The notes beneath the pieces are model-generated. The model saw nothing but the letters and a program-made list of their open reading frames with translations, ran no database searches and was not told where the DNA came from. The position numbers and the translations under genes were made by a program. Positions 34,022-43,012 of a DNA stretch of 64,000 nucleotides are shown here, piece by piece. The stretch comes from LMUY01 sp964247705 (GTDB lineage: Bacteria > Pseudomonadota > Alphaproteobacteria > Acetobacterales > Acetobacteraceae), in the NCBI GenBank assembly GCA_964247705.1, contig CAXTVQ010000019.1, positions 7,437 to 71,436 of the forward strand, read 5' to 3'. Numbering within the stretch: position 1 is the first letter of the stretch; every line of letters begins with the position of its first letter.

Positions 34022-34510
34022 ATGCCACTGTATGAATGCGTGCTCATCGCACGCAACGACGTCACGCAACAGCAGGTCGAGGCCGTTGCCGACACCATCG
34101 CCGCCCAGCTCGAGGCCGATGGCGGCACCGTGCCGAAGCGCGAATACTGGGGCCTGCGCTCCCTCGCTTACCGCATCAAGAAGAACCGCAAGGGGCATTA
34201 CATGCTCCTCGGCCTCGATGCGCCGCCCGCCTCCATCAACGAGATGGAGCGCCAACTGGGCCTGAACGAGGACGTGCTGCGTTTCATGACCATCCGCGTG
34301 GACGAGATCACGGAGGAGCCGTCCTCCATCCTGTCGCGCAAGTCCGATGACCGTGAGCGCACATTCCGCGGCCCGAAGCCCGCCGGCCGGTTCGAGAGCG
34401 GCCGCAAGCGCGGCTTCGACGACCGCGAGGAATTCCGCGCCCGTGACGAGTTCAGCCGCGAGGACCGCGGCGGGTTCGGCAACGGGTTCAATCCGGGCGG
34501 GGAGGAGTAA
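34022..34510 (+). CDS. rpsF: 30S ribosomal protein S6
   Basis: 162 residues. The S6 core is at 1-100 (PLYECVLIARNDVTQQQVEAVADTIAAQLEADGGTV, YWGLRSLAYRIKKNRKGHYMLL). It is followed by a charged Arg/Asp/Glu/Gly-rich extension (about 110-162) that is longer than in E. coli but common in alphaproteobacteria. S6 binds S18 in the platform of the 30S subunit. First gene of rpsF-rpsR-rplI; ssb is absent from the operon. Confidence 0.97.
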   Translation: MPLYECVLIARNDVTQQQVEAVADTIAAQLEADGGTVPKREYWGLRSLAYRIKKNRKGHYMLLGLDAPPASINEMERQLGLNEDVLRFMTIRVDEITEEPSSILSRKSDDRERTFRGPKPAGRFESGRKRGFDDREEFRARDEFSREDRGGFGNGFNPGGEE

Positions 34511-34513
34511 GCC

Positions 34514-34798
34514 ATGTCCGACGCAATCAACGACACCGACGTCAATCCGGCCGCCCGCCGCTCCGCCGTCGGCGCCCGCCGGCCGTTCTACCGCCGGCGC
34601 AAGTCATGCCCGTTCTCCGGCCCGAATGCGCCGAAGATCGACTACAAGGACGTGCGCCTGCTGTCCCGCTTCCTGAGCGAGCGCGGCAAGATCGTGCCGT
34701 CCCGCATCACCGCAGTGTCCGCCAAGAAGCAGCGCGAGTTGGCCCAGGCCATCAAGCGCGCCCGCTTCCTCGCCCTGCTGCCCTACATCCTGGCCTGA
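34514..34798 (+). CDS. rpsR: 30S ribosomal protein S18
   Basis: 94 residues. The N-terminal basic tail RRPFYRRRKSCPFSG is followed by the S18 core (KIDYKDVRLLSRFLSERGKIVPSRITAVSAKKQRELAQAIKRARFLALLPY). Cys-Pro-Phe is the usual start of the folded part. Three bases separate it from rpsF. Confidence 0.98.
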   Translation: MSDAINDTDVNPAARRSAVGARRPFYRRRKSCPFSGPNAPKIDYKDVRLLSRFLSERGKIVPSRITAVSAKKQRELAQAIKRARFLALLPYILA

Positions 34799-34810
34799 GG
34801 AGCCCCTATC

Positions 34811-35392
34811 ATGGCCGCCATTGAACTGATCCTGATGCAGCGGGTCGATAAGCTCGGGCAGATGGGCGACGTCGTCCGCGTGAAGCCTGGCTACGCGCGC
34901 AACTTCCTGTTGCCGCAGAAAATGGCGATGCGCGCCAATAAGTCGAACCGCGAGCAGTTCGAGACCCAGCGGGCCCAACTCGAGGCGCAGAACCTGCGCC
35001 GCCGCGAGGAGGCCGAGCGTCTGGCCGAACGGATCGGGCAGCTCAGCGTGACGATCATCCGTCAGGCGAGCGACTCCGGCAGCCTCTACGGATCGGTGTC
35101 CGCGCGTGACATCGCCGACGGCTGCACCGCGGGCGGGCTGACGGTGAACCGCAGCCAGGTCATCCTGGGACAGCCGATCAAGTCGCTCGGCCTGTCCAAC
35201 GTGCGTGTGGTGCTGCATCCCGAGGTGTCGCTGCCGGTCACGGTGAACGTGGCGCGTTCGGTCGAGGAGGCGGAGAAGCAGGCCCGCGGCGAGCGGATCG
35301 GCCAGGATGCCGAGAACGAGGACGCGGCGGCGGACGAGGAAATCGCAGCGTTGTTCGAGCCGGGCGCTGAACCGGGCACGCTTCCAAGCTGA
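34811..35392 (+). CDS. rplI: 50S ribosomal protein L9
   Basis: 193 residues. The N-terminal L9 domain (ILMQRVDKLGQMGDVVRVKPGYARNFLLPQKMA), the connecting helix (FETQRAQLEAQNLRRREEAERLAERI) and the C-terminal RNA-binding domain (LYGSVSARDIADGC) are all present. An acidic C-terminal tail (about 155-193) extends the usual 150 residues. It ends the ribosomal operon. Confidence 0.98.
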   Translation: MAAIELILMQRVDKLGQMGDVVRVKPGYARNFLLPQKMAMRANKSNREQFETQRAQLEAQNLRRREEAERLAERIGQLSVTIIRQASDSGSLYGSVSARDIADGCTAGGLTVNRSQVILGQPIKSLGLSNVRVVLHPEVSLPVTVNVARSVEEAEKQARGERIGQDAENEDAAADEEIAALFEPGAEPGTLPS

Positions 35393-35395
35393 GCC

Positions 35396-35440
35396 GGGCG
35401 GGAAGGCTACGATCCCGCCTCAGCTACCTAAAAGGTTTTT
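35396..35440 (+). terminator. possible terminator of the rpsF operon
   Basis: GGGCGGGA (35396-35403) pairs with TCCCGCCT (35413-35420, one G-U), followed 15 bp later by GGTTTTT. The distance between stem and T-tract is longer than ideal. Confidence 0.4.
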
Positions 35441-35487
35441 GACGGGCTAGCTTTCGTGAGCCATACCAGCCGCCGGTGTGAGGTGGA

Positions 35488-36738
35488 ATGCGAGCGCTTC
35501 TCGACGCGATCCTGAGGCGGTTCATCACTCGGGGCCGGTTGTCGGTGCGTTATCCTGATGGGGCCCTGGTAACGTACACCGGCGCCGAGGATGGTCCGGA
35601 GGCCGGCGTCGAGATCCGCAGCAACCGCACCGTTCGGCGGTTGGTGACAGACCCGGCGCTCGCCCTCGGAGAAGCCTATATGGACGGCACGTTCGTTCCG
35701 CTTGGCGGGTCGATCGCGGCCGTGCTGGACGTTCTGTTGCACAACGCCATGCAAGGGGGCACGCATCCGGGCGCCGCCTGGCATATGCTGCTGCGCAAGT
35801 CGTTCCGGCGCTGGGCACAATACAACCCGGTGCGCCGCGCCCGTCAGAACGTGGCGCATCATTACGATCTGGATGACCGCCTTTACGCCCTGTTCCTCGA
35901 TCGGGACTGGCAATATTCCTGCGCCTACTTCCCGACTGGCCGCGAAACGCTGGATGAGGCGCAGGAGGCCAAGAAGCACCATATCGCAGCCAAGCTCCTG
36001 CTACGCCCAGGCATGCGGGTGCTCGACATCGGCTGCGGCTGGGGAGGTATGGCGCTGACCCTGGCCCGCGACTACGGCGCAGAGGTGTTCGGCGTGACAC
36101 TCAGCGTCGAGCAACTCGCCCGCGCCCGCATGCGCGCCGCCCAGGCCGGGTTGGCGGACCGGGTGCAATTCGAGCTGCTGGACTACCGGGACTCAGCACT
36201 TCCTGGCCCGTTCGACCGCATCGTGTCCGTCGGCATGTTCGAGCATGTCGGCATCAACCACTACAACGCGTTCTTCGAACGGGTGCATGGCCTGCTGGCG
36301 CCGGGTGGCATCGCTCTGGTGCATGCGATCGGCCGCTCCGCCGGGCCGCGCACCACCAATCCATGGCTGAGCCGCTATATTTTCCCAGGCGGCTATTCCC
36401 CGGCTTTGTCCGAGGTGTTTCCATCCGTGGAACGCAGCGGCCTGATCGCGACGGACATCGAGATCCTGAGGCTGCACTACGCCGAAACGCTGCGCCACTG
36501 GCGCCGCCGGTTTGCGAGCCACCGTACCGAGGCAGCCGATTTGTGGGGCGAGCAGTTCTGCCGCATGTTCGAGCTGTATCTCGCCGGGTCCGAACTCGCA
36601 TTCCGCCGGCTGGACCACATGGTTTGGCAGCTTCAGCTCGCCCGCGACCTTGGCACTGTGCCATTGACGCGGGACTACGTGATCGCCGCCGACGCCACGC
36701 CCGAGAAGGCCCGGGGTGCTCTGATCAGGCTGCCTTAA
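35488..36738 (+). CDS. cfa: cyclopropane-fatty-acyl-phospholipid synthase
   Basis: 416 residues. The N-terminal lipid-binding part precedes a SAM methyltransferase core: VAHHYDLDDRLYALFLDRDWQYSCAYF, VLDIGCGWGGMALTLA (motif I) and VSVGMFEHVGINHYNAFF, all diagnostic of CFA/mycolic acid cyclopropane synthases. It adds a methylene bridge to cis double bonds in membrane phospholipids, a stress and stationary-phase adaptation. The start is the ATG at 35488; the Shine-Dalgarno region is GAGGTGGA. Confidence 0.93.
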   Translation: MRALLDAILRRFITRGRLSVRYPDGALVTYTGAEDGPEAGVEIRSNRTVRRLVTDPALALGEAYMDGTFVPLGGSIAAVLDVLLHNAMQGGTHPGAAWHMLLRKSFRRWAQYNPVRRARQNVAHHYDLDDRLYALFLDRDWQYSCAYFPTGRETLDEAQEAKKHHIAAKLLLRPGMRVLDIGCGWGGMALTLARDYGAEVFGVTLSVEQLARARMRAAQAGLADRVQFELLDYRDSALPGPFDRIVSVGMFEHVGINHYNAFFERVHGLLAPGGIALVHAIGRSAGPRTTNPWLSRYIFPGGYSPALSEVFPSVERSGLIATDIEILRLHYAETLRHWRRRFASHRTEAADLWGEQFCRMFELYLAGSELAFRRLDHMVWQLQLARDLGTVPLTRDYVIAADATPEKARGALIRLP

Positions 36739-36779
36739 CCTCCTCGTAATACCTCGGCACTACCCTGCGGTGGTTCGTC

Positions 36780-38720
36780 ATGAGGTGCTGCGTGGTCCTG
36801 ACCCGGCTGATTACTAGGTTGAGCCTGCTATGGCAGATCCTGATCCCTTCGGTGCTCGCAATCGTCTTCGCCGTGGTCGCCGTCGAGAGCTGGACGCTGC
36901 ACATCGGCCAGAACGCGCTGCAGGCGCAGATGCAACGCAACCTGCACACCGACCTCGCGCTGCTGAAAAGTTACCTGGCCCCGCTCGGGGAGGGTTGGTC
37001 GCTGCAGCACGGCAGATTGCGGCTAGGCCTCGTCGACTCCACGGACCTGGCTGACGCAATCGATGGTGCCAGCCAAGCGTCGGGCGGCGTAGCCACCATC
37101 TTTAGCGGAGACGAGCGGATCGCCACCAGCATCAAGAAAGCGGATGGCAGCCGGGCAATCGGCACCAAGCTGAACAACCCCACGCTCAGCCAGGTCGTGC
37201 TGAATCAGGGCCGAACGTTCGAGGGCACCGCCGAGATTCTCGGCCGTCACTACCTGACGATCTACGAACCGATCCGCGATGAGTCCGGGTCCGTGATCGG
37301 GATCATGTTCTGCGGCCTGCCAACGGATGAGTTGGAGCTAGCGCAGTTCGCTGTGATCCGCGAGGCGGTGCTGTCGTCCATACCGGTGCTGCTGGTGCTG
37401 GTCAGCATCTGGGCATGGCTGCTGATCCGCAGCCTCAACCCACTGAACCGGCTTGCCGCCGCCACCCGGCAGATAGCAAGCGGTGACCTTGAGACGGCCG
37501 TGCCGGGCGTCGCGCGCAAGGACCAGATCGGCCGGGTCGCCCAAGCGATCGAGGTGTTCAAACAGGCCGCTCTGGACAAATTGCGCCTGGAACAGAGTTC
37601 GGCGATTGCGCGCGAGGCAGTCGAGGCCGAGCACCTGTCGAACGAGGCAACGCGGCAGGAAGCCGAGCACGCCCAGGCAGTCGTCGTTGCTTCCCTTGCC
37701 ACCGGCCTCGAGCATCTCGCGGACGGAGATCTGACATTCCGGCTGCACGAGCAGTTCACCAGCGGCTACGAGACCCTCCGGACGAACTTCAATGAGGCCA
37801 TGAACAAGCTGCAAACGATGGTCAAAGGCATCGCCGCCAACACCGCAGCCCTGCGGTCCGGCACGCAGGAGATCGCCGATGCAGCCGACGACCTCAGCCG
37901 CCGCACTGAACAGCAAGCTGCAACGCTGGAGCAAACGGCGGCAGCCCTCGGAGAAATCACGTCCACGGTCGCGAAGACGGCAGACGGTGCGAAGGTCGCG
38001 CGCGATGTCGTGGCTCGTACCCGGGCACAGGCGGCGCACTCGGCCGAGGTCGTGCGCGGCGCCGTCGCTGCGATGGGCGGCATCGAACAATCGTCCGGGC
38101 AGATCGGCCAGATCATCGGCGTGATCGACGAGATCGCATTCCAGACGAACCTGCTGGCTTTGAATGCCGGCGTGGAAGCCGCCCGGGCCGGCGATGCGGG
38201 CCGCGGTTTCGCTGTGGTAGCCAGTGAGGTACGTGCCTTGGCGCAACGCTCGGCCGGCGCAGCACGCGAGATCAAGACGCTGATCTCGGCATCGGCCAAC
38301 CAAGTGCAAACAGGCGTGCGCCTGGTCGGCGAGACTGGCCAGGTCCTCACCGCGATCGCAGCCCAAGTAGAAGAGGTCAACGACGCCGTTTCCGCCATCG
38401 CCGCGTCGGCCGTCGACCAATCCAACGGCTTGGCAGAGGTCAACCGCGCCGTGAACCAGATGGACCAGGTGACCCAGCAAAACGCTGCGATGGTGGAGCA
38501 GAGCACGGCAGCAAGCCACAATCTGGCGCAGGAAACCGCCGACCTCGTCCGCATGGCGGAGTGCTTCCAGACCGGCGATCAACCGAAACCCGGGCCTACC
38601 CGGCCGTCGATAGCCAAGCAGCCGCGTCCAACGGCAACCGTAACCAAACTCGCACCCCGTGCGGCAAAGCAAACGGCCGCTCCGCCGGTAACGCGCCAGG
38701 AGAACTGGGAAGAGTTTTAG
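36780..38720 (+). CDS. methyl-accepting chemotaxis protein with CheR-tether pentapeptide
   Basis: 646 residues. TM1 is at about 14-35. The periplasmic sensor (36-195, single-Cache type with GGVATIFSGDERIATSI and HYLTIYEPIRDESGSVIGIMFCG) is followed by TM2 (197-216) and HAMP (about 217-270). The signalling domain has the hairpin tip region EIAFQTNLLALNAGVEAARAG. The C-terminus ends N-W-E-E-F, the tethering pentapeptide that recruits CheR/CheB. No che genes are nearby, so this is an orphan receptor gene. The ligand is unknown. Confidence 0.93.
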   Translation: MRCCVVLTRLITRLSLLWQILIPSVLAIVFAVVAVESWTLHIGQNALQAQMQRNLHTDLALLKSYLAPLGEGWSLQHGRLRLGLVDSTDLADAIDGASQASGGVATIFSGDERIATSIKKADGSRAIGTKLNNPTLSQVVLNQGRTFEGTAEILGRHYLTIYEPIRDESGSVIGIMFCGLPTDELELAQFAVIREAVLSSIPVLLVLVSIWAWLLIRSLNPLNRLAAATRQIASGDLETAVPGVARKDQIGRVAQAIEVFKQAALDKLRLEQSSAIAREAVEAEHLSNEATRQEAEHAQAVVVASLATGLEHLADGDLTFRLHEQFTSGYETLRTNFNEAMNKLQTMVKGIAANTAALRSGTQEIADAADDLSRRTEQQAATLEQTAAALGEITSTVAKTADGAKVARDVVARTRAQAAHSAEVVRGAVAAMGGIEQSSGQIGQIIGVIDEIAFQTNLLALNAGVEAARAGDAGRGFAVVASEVRALAQRSAGAAREIKTLISASANQVQTGVRLVGETGQVLTAIAAQVEEVNDAVSAIAASAVDQSNGLAEVNRAVNQMDQVTQQNAAMVEQSTAASHNLAQETADLVRMAECFQTGDQPKPGPTRPSIAKQPRPTATVTKLAPRAAKQTAAPPVTRQENWEEF

Positions 38721-38763
38721 CTGGCAGGTTGGCTCTCGTCAGCCTGTCTGGCCCATCGAACCC

Positions 38764-39927
38764 CTACATCCCCTTGGGCAAGCTTCGCTCTACCATACGC
38801 GCATACAGACCGGCGCCGAACGGGATTGCCTCGTCGTTGAAGTTGTAACGGGGGTGATGCGGGGCGGCGCCCTCGCCGTTGCCGACCAGGATGTAAGCGC
38901 CCGGCACCTTCTCCATCATGAACGAGAAATCCTCCGAACCCATGGCCGGGCCCTTCGCGCGGTCGACCGCACCCTCTCCAACCAGTTCGGCCGCCGCGTC
39001 TGCGTAGGAGACGGTATGCACGGGGTCGTTATGAAGAGGCGCAAAGATCTTGCGGAAGTCGACCGTGGCCGTGGCGCCAAACCCGCTGGCCACACCCTCC
39101 ACGACCCGGCGCAGACGTTCTTCGATCATGTCCATGACCTCGGTCTTGAACGCCCGAGCCGTCCCCGCCATCACCGCCGTCTGTGGCACCACATTGTAGG
39201 CATCCCCACTCGCGATCTTGGTCACGCTCAGAACCGCAGTGTCCACGGGTGAGATATTGCGCGCCACCACGGACTGCAGCGCCGCCCCGATATGGCAGGC
39301 GGTCAGCACCGGGTCGATACTCTGCTGCGGATGGGCCCCGTGGGACCCTTTTCCCTCGATCGCGATGTCGAAGAAGGCGCCCCCCGCCATGGCAGCGCCC
39401 GGAGTGATGGCATATTTGCCCACGTCCATGCCCGGCCGGTTGTGCATGCCAAAAATGGCGTCGCAGGGGAAACGCTCGAACAGCTTGTCCTCCAGCATCG
39501 CCAGTGCGCCGCCGATCCCCTCCTCGCCGGGCTGGAAGATGAAATTCACCGTGCCGTTGAAGTCCCGCGTCTCGGCAAGATACCGCGCCGCGCCCAACAG
39601 CATCGTGGTGTGCCCATCATGCCCGCAGGCATGCATCACGCCCGGCGTGACACTACGGTACGGCACGTCGTTGGCCTCCAGGATCGGCAGTGCGTCCATG
39701 TCCGCACGCAGCCCGATCCGCCCCTGCCCGTTGCCGGACCGCAGCACGCCCACCACGCCCGTCTTGCCCACGCCACGGTGCACCTCGATGCCCAGCCGCT
39801 CCAGTTCCGCCGCGACGAGCTCCGCCGTCCGGTGTTCCTCCAGCCCGAGTTCCGGATGCGTGTGCAGATCCTGCCGAAAGGCGGCAAGCTCGGTCTGGTA
39901 GCGGCGGATATGGTCGATCGCGGACAT
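38764..39927 (-). CDS. M20-family amidohydrolase (hippurate hydrolase-like)
   Basis: 387 residues. Metal-binding and catalytic motifs: LHTHPELGLEE, LRADMDALP, MHACGHDGHTTMLLGAA, FQPGEEGIGGA, and the C-terminal GSEDFSFM. The dimerisation/lid domain (about 180-290) contains KGSHGAHPQQSIDPV. These enzymes deacylate N-acyl amino acids (hippurate, N-acetyl-diaminopimelate, IAA conjugates); the substrate is not resolvable from sequence. Cytoplasmic. Confidence 0.92.
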   Translation of the reverse strand: MSAIDHIRRYQTELAAFRQDLHTHPELGLEEHRTAELVAAELERLGIEVHRGVGKTGVVGVLRSGNGQGRIGLRADMDALPILEANDVPYRSVTPGVMHACGHDGHTTMLLGAARYLAETRDFNGTVNFIFQPGEEGIGGALAMLEDKLFERFPCDAIFGMHNRPGMDVGKYAITPGAAMAGGAFFDIAIEGKGSHGAHPQQSIDPVLTACHIGAALQSVVARNISPVDTAVLSVTKIASGDAYNVVPQTAVMAGTARAFKTEVMDMIEERLRRVVEGVASGFGATATVDFRKIFAPLHNDPVHTVSYADAAAELVGEGAVDRAKGPAMGSEDFSFMMEKVPGAYILVGNGEGAAPHHPRYNFNDEAIPFGAGLYARMVERSLPKGM

Positions 39928-40052
39928 CGTTGTTCCCCGGGCAATGCTCCGTGCACGTTACAGCTTCGCAGCCCCCCTGGAAGCCCCGCCGCGAGTTGAC
40001 CCGGCGTCCGCTGGCCGCTACCCCCGCCGCCTCGCTAACATTGGACACCAGT

Positions 40053-40337
40053 ATGGCAACGGCGAAGGCAGCGGCGAACGACGACATCACGGACGATACG
40101 AAAGTCGGCGGCATCGCGGCCGACCGGCTGCGCTCCATCATCGAACGCGTCGAGCGTTTGGAAGAGGAACGCAAGGCGCTCGGCAACGATATCAAGGACA
40201 TCTTCTCCGAAGCCAAGTCCGCCGGGTTTGACGTCAAAGTCATCCGGGCCATTATCCGCATCCGCAAACAGGAGCCGGCCGAGGTGGAAGAACAGGAGAG
40301 CTTGCTGGACGTCTACCGCCGCGCACTGGGAATGTAG
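40053..40337 (+). CDS. gapR: GapR-family (DUF2312) nucleoid-associated protein
   Basis: 94 residues. The core LRSIIERVERLEEERKALGNDIKDIFSEAKSAGFDVKVIRAIIRIRKQ is the signature of GapR, which in Caulobacter encircles overtwisted DNA ahead of replication and transcription. The N-terminal tail (about 1-20) is disordered. It is followed after 5 bp by a GNAT and then a GNAT-methyltransferase fusion, suggesting co-expression. Start ATG 40053; longer upstream readings belong to another frame's noise. Confidence 0.9.
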   Translation: MATAKAAANDDITDDTKVGGIAADRLRSIIERVERLEEERKALGNDIKDIFSEAKSAGFDVKVIRAIIRIRKQEPAEVEEQESLLDVYRRALGM

Positions 40338-40342
40338 CTGCC

Positions 40343-40768
40343 ATGGATCCGGTGTTGACCTTGAGCGATACGCCGGATCCGGTTCTGACCGAGACGATCC
40401 ACGCAAACTTCCTGGAGTGGGCCCAGGCACAGGGCGTGCCGAGCGACTTCCGCCCAATCAGCATCCGGGTCGAGCGGAGTGGCGCGCTGCTTGGCGGTCT
40501 CGTAGGGCGGACCATCCGGCAGTGGCTGTTCATCGACAACATCGCCCTGCCGATCGCCGAACAGGGCGCCCAGATCGGCAGCCGGCTGATCGGCATGGCC
40601 GAGCAGGAGGCGCTCACCCGCGGCTGCACCGGCGCCTACCTGCAGACGATCCAGTTCCAGGCGCCCGGTTTCTATCTCAAGCTCGGCTACCGGGAGTTTG
40701 CCCGCCTGCCACATGGCGCCGACCCAAGGCTAGACCGTATCTGGTTCAGCAAGACGTTCGCCCCATGA
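40343..40768 (+). CDS. GNAT-family N-acetyltransferase
   Basis: 141 residues. GNAT core: FIDNIALPIAEQGAQIGSRLIGMAEQEALTRGC (acetyl-CoA loop, about 70-100) and LQTIQFQAPGFYLKLGYREFAR. It is clearly paralogous to the N-terminal half of the next gene (shared RGCTGAYLQT/RGCTGIWLDT and QAPGFY/QAPWFY segments). Stop overlaps the next ATG by 4 bp. Substrate unknown. Confidence 0.88.
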   Translation: MDPVLTLSDTPDPVLTETIHANFLEWAQAQGVPSDFRPISIRVERSGALLGGLVGRTIRQWLFIDNIALPIAEQGAQIGSRLIGMAEQEALTRGCTGAYLQTIQFQAPGFYLKLGYREFARLPHGADPRLDRIWFSKTFAP

Positions 40769-42003
40769 CCTGGAGCGTCGTACTCGAGGCGGAACCGGAT
40801 GACGCCGCACGCGAAGCGATCCTGCGCGCGCTGGTCGCCCACAACACGACGGCTTTCCGGGACAGCGGTTTCTCGACCCTGGCGATCACGGTTCGCGACG
40901 AATCCGGGGCAGTCGCCGGCGGCTTGTGGAGCTCGATCTGGCACGATTTCCTGTTCGTCCAGTTCCTGGCCATGGGCGAGGCGAAAGGCCGCGGGATTGG
41001 CCGCCAAGTGATGCAGATGGCAGAGGATGAAGCGCGTCGCCGCGGCTGTACCGGCATCTGGCTCGATACATTCGCCTGGCAGGCGCCCTGGTTCTACCCA
41101 CGGCTAGGCTTCGAGGAGTTCGGCCGTATCCGCAACTACGTCGGCGGCCAGGACCGCATCTTCCTGGTCAAGCGCCTGCACCAGCCAGACGCGCCGGCCA
41201 GCCCCTACATCCATGGCTACCATCCACGCGAGAACGAGCGCTTGGACGACCAAGCCAACACGCTGGTGGACTTGCTGCACGCGGACACAACCTACCCGCC
41301 CGGCAGCACCGTGCTCGAAGCCGGGTGCGGGGTCGGGTCGCAAACACTCACCCTCGCCCAACGCAGTCCCGGCGCCCGCTTCACCTCGGTAGACGTCTCC
41401 GCACCCTCGCTTGCCGAGGCGCAACGCCGGATGGCACAGGCCGGGTTGGCCAACGTCGACTTCCAGCAGGCCGACCTTTTCGCGCTGCCTTTCCCTCCGG
41501 CGTCCTTCGATCACGTCTTTGTCTGCTTCGTGCTCGAGCATGTGTCCCGGCCGGCGGAAGCGCTCGGCGTGCTGGCAGCCGTACTCAAGCCAGGCGGCAC
41601 GATGACCGTGATCGAGGGCGACCACGGCTCGGCCTACTTCCATCCCGAGAACGAGGCATCCCGTCGCGCGATCGGTTGCCAGGTCGAGCTGCAACGCCGG
41701 GCCAAGGGCGATGCCATGATCGGACGGCAGCTCTACCCACTGCTGACCGCTGCGGGTTTGCACGCCGTGACGGTGTCGCCTCGTATGGTCTACGCCGACG
41801 CCAGCAAGCCTGCACTGGTCGACGGTTTCGTCCGCCGCACCTTCACGGCCATGATCGCGGGCGTTCGAGCGCCCGCACTCGAAGCTGGCCTCATCGATGC
41901 TGCGACGTTCGATGCTGGAATCGCAGGGCTGCACCGCACCGCCGAACCCGGCGGCGTGTTCTGCTACACCTTCTTCAAGGCATCCGGTCAGAAACCGGTC
42001 TGA
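40765..42003 (+). CDS. GNAT acetyltransferase-SAM methyltransferase fusion
   Basis: 412 residues. Residues 1-140 form a GNAT domain (GRGIGRQ at 75-81, QAPWFYPRLGFEEFGR). Residues 150-412 form a class I methyltransferase: VLEAGCGVGSQTLTLAQ at about 183-199, FTSVDVSAPSLAEAQRRM, DHVFVCFVLEHVSRPAEAL and KPGGTMTVIEGD. The HPRENERLDDQANTLVDLL linker is typical of the methyltransferase group that acts on small molecules. A two-enzyme fusion suggests sequential acetylation and methylation of one substrate, possibly an amine or sugar. It follows a paralogous free-standing GNAT. Confidence 0.87.
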   Translation: MTWSVVLEAEPDDAAREAILRALVAHNTTAFRDSGFSTLAITVRDESGAVAGGLWSSIWHDFLFVQFLAMGEAKGRGIGRQVMQMAEDEARRRGCTGIWLDTFAWQAPWFYPRLGFEEFGRIRNYVGGQDRIFLVKRLHQPDAPASPYIHGYHPRENERLDDQANTLVDLLHADTTYPPGSTVLEAGCGVGSQTLTLAQRSPGARFTSVDVSAPSLAEAQRRMAQAGLANVDFQQADLFALPFPPASFDHVFVCFVLEHVSRPAEALGVLAAVLKPGGTMTVIEGDHGSAYFHPENEASRRAIGCQVELQRRAKGDAMIGRQLYPLLTAAGLHAVTVSPRMVYADASKPALVDGFVRRTFTAMIAGVRAPALEAGLIDAATFDAGIAGLHRTAEPGGVFCYTFFKASGQKPV

Positions 42004-42008
42004 CCGGC

Positions 42009-42626
42009 TCAGCGCAGAAGTTCGTAAGGCCCACCGCGGACCAGCGCAGCTTGATACCCAGGCCGCGCATGAATCCGCGCCAGGTAAGCGGCGAGAGCCG
42101 GGTAGCCCTGGAGCCCGCTCCGCGCCTGCGCCGCCTCCAACGGAAAGGACATCATGATGTCTGCCACGCTCAATTCTCCACCGGCGAGAAATGGCGCATC
42201 GCCCAACTCGCCCTCCACATAAGCGAGCATGCCAGCGATTTGCGCGTCCACCCGGGACAGCAACGGGGCGGCTGCCTCGCCGAGGCGGGACAGATACAGC
42301 TTCAACAGCAGCGGCGTCATGGCCGAGCCCTCGGCGAAGTGCGACCAGAAAATCGCCCGCCGACGCTCCGCCGTTCCCGCCGGGCGAAGGCCACCATACT
42401 CCTCCGCCAAATAGTCCACGATCGCACCCGACTCCGCGACAATCAGCCCGTCATCATCGATCACCGGCGACTTTCCGAGCGGATGAACCGCTTTCAGCGC
42501 CGGCGGGGCCAACATGGTCGCCTTGTCGCGCTCGTAGCGGACCACTTCGTATTCGACCTCGAGCTCCTCCAGCATCCAAAGAATGCGTTGGCTCCGGCTA
42601 TTGTTGAGGTGGTGAACGGTCAGCAC
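42009..42626 (-). CDS. glutathione S-transferase
   Basis: 205 residues, GTG start at 42626. N-terminal thioredoxin-like domain: HHLNNSRSQRILWMLEELEVEYEVV, with the active-site Ser/Asn pair in NNSRS, and HPLGKSPVIDDDGLIVAESGAIVDYLAEEYG (GSH-binding cis-Pro and ES motif). The C-terminal helical domain holds FLAGGELSVADIMMSFPLEAA. It overlaps the DUF2237 gene by 7 bp. Similar to yeast GTT1-like bacterial GSTs; substrate unknown. Confidence 0.92.
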   Translation of the reverse strand: MLTVHHLNNSRSQRILWMLEELEVEYEVVRYERDKATMLAPPALKAVHPLGKSPVIDDDGLIVAESGAIVDYLAEEYGGLRPAGTAERRRAIFWSHFAEGSAMTPLLLKLYLSRLGEAAAPLLSRVDAQIAGMLAYVEGELGDAPFLAGGELSVADIMMSFPLEAAQARSGLQGYPALAAYLARIHARPGYQAALVRGGPYELLR

Positions 42627-43012
42627 GAAGCGGCGTGTTTCTTGAGGTCCTCGAGTGCGCAATGGGCTAGCGCACCCTCTTCCGTCGCCTCCAGCGTAAC
42701 CATCGGGGCGCACCCGGCCTCGAACGCCTCCTGCCACCGCGGGGCGCACAAGCACCAGCGGTCGCCTGGTTGCAGGCCTGGAAAGCCAAACTCCGGGTGC
42801 GGAGTGGACAGATCGTTGCCGCGCTCGGCGCTGAACCGGAGGAAGTGCTCCGTCACCACGGCGCAGACCGTATGGCTGCCGAGATCCTCCTGCGCGGTGT
42901 TGCAGCAACCATCGCGAAAGAACCCGGTCAGCGGATCCGTGGAACAACTGGCGAGCCGCCCGCCCAGCACGTTGCGCCCGGGCGGGCGGCCACCGGTCTC
43001 GTCAAATGGCAT
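42620..43012 (-). CDS. DUF2237-family protein
   Basis: 130 residues, eight Cys. The pattern NVLGGRLASCSTDPLTGFFRDGCCNT, GSHTVCAVVTEHFLRFSAERGNDLSTP and GDRWCLCAPRWQEAFEAG is the DUF2237 signature (small bacterial proteins of unknown function, sometimes near stress genes). It is placed between an Fsr-like transporter (11-bp overlap) and a GST (7-bp overlap), so the three are one operon. Confidence 0.9.
   Translation of the reverse strand: MPFDETGGRPPGRNVLGGRLASCSTDPLTGFFRDGCCNTAQEDLGSHTVCAVVTEHFLRFSAERGNDLSTPHPEFGFPGLQPGDRWCLCAPRWQEAFEAGCAPMVTLEATEEGALAHCALEDLKKHAASC

Noticed and set aside
40228..40764. N-terminal extension of the GNAT-methyltransferase fusion
   Set aside because: The upstream in-frame stretch lies under the free-standing GNAT gene; ATG 40765 in the ATGA overlap is the natural start.
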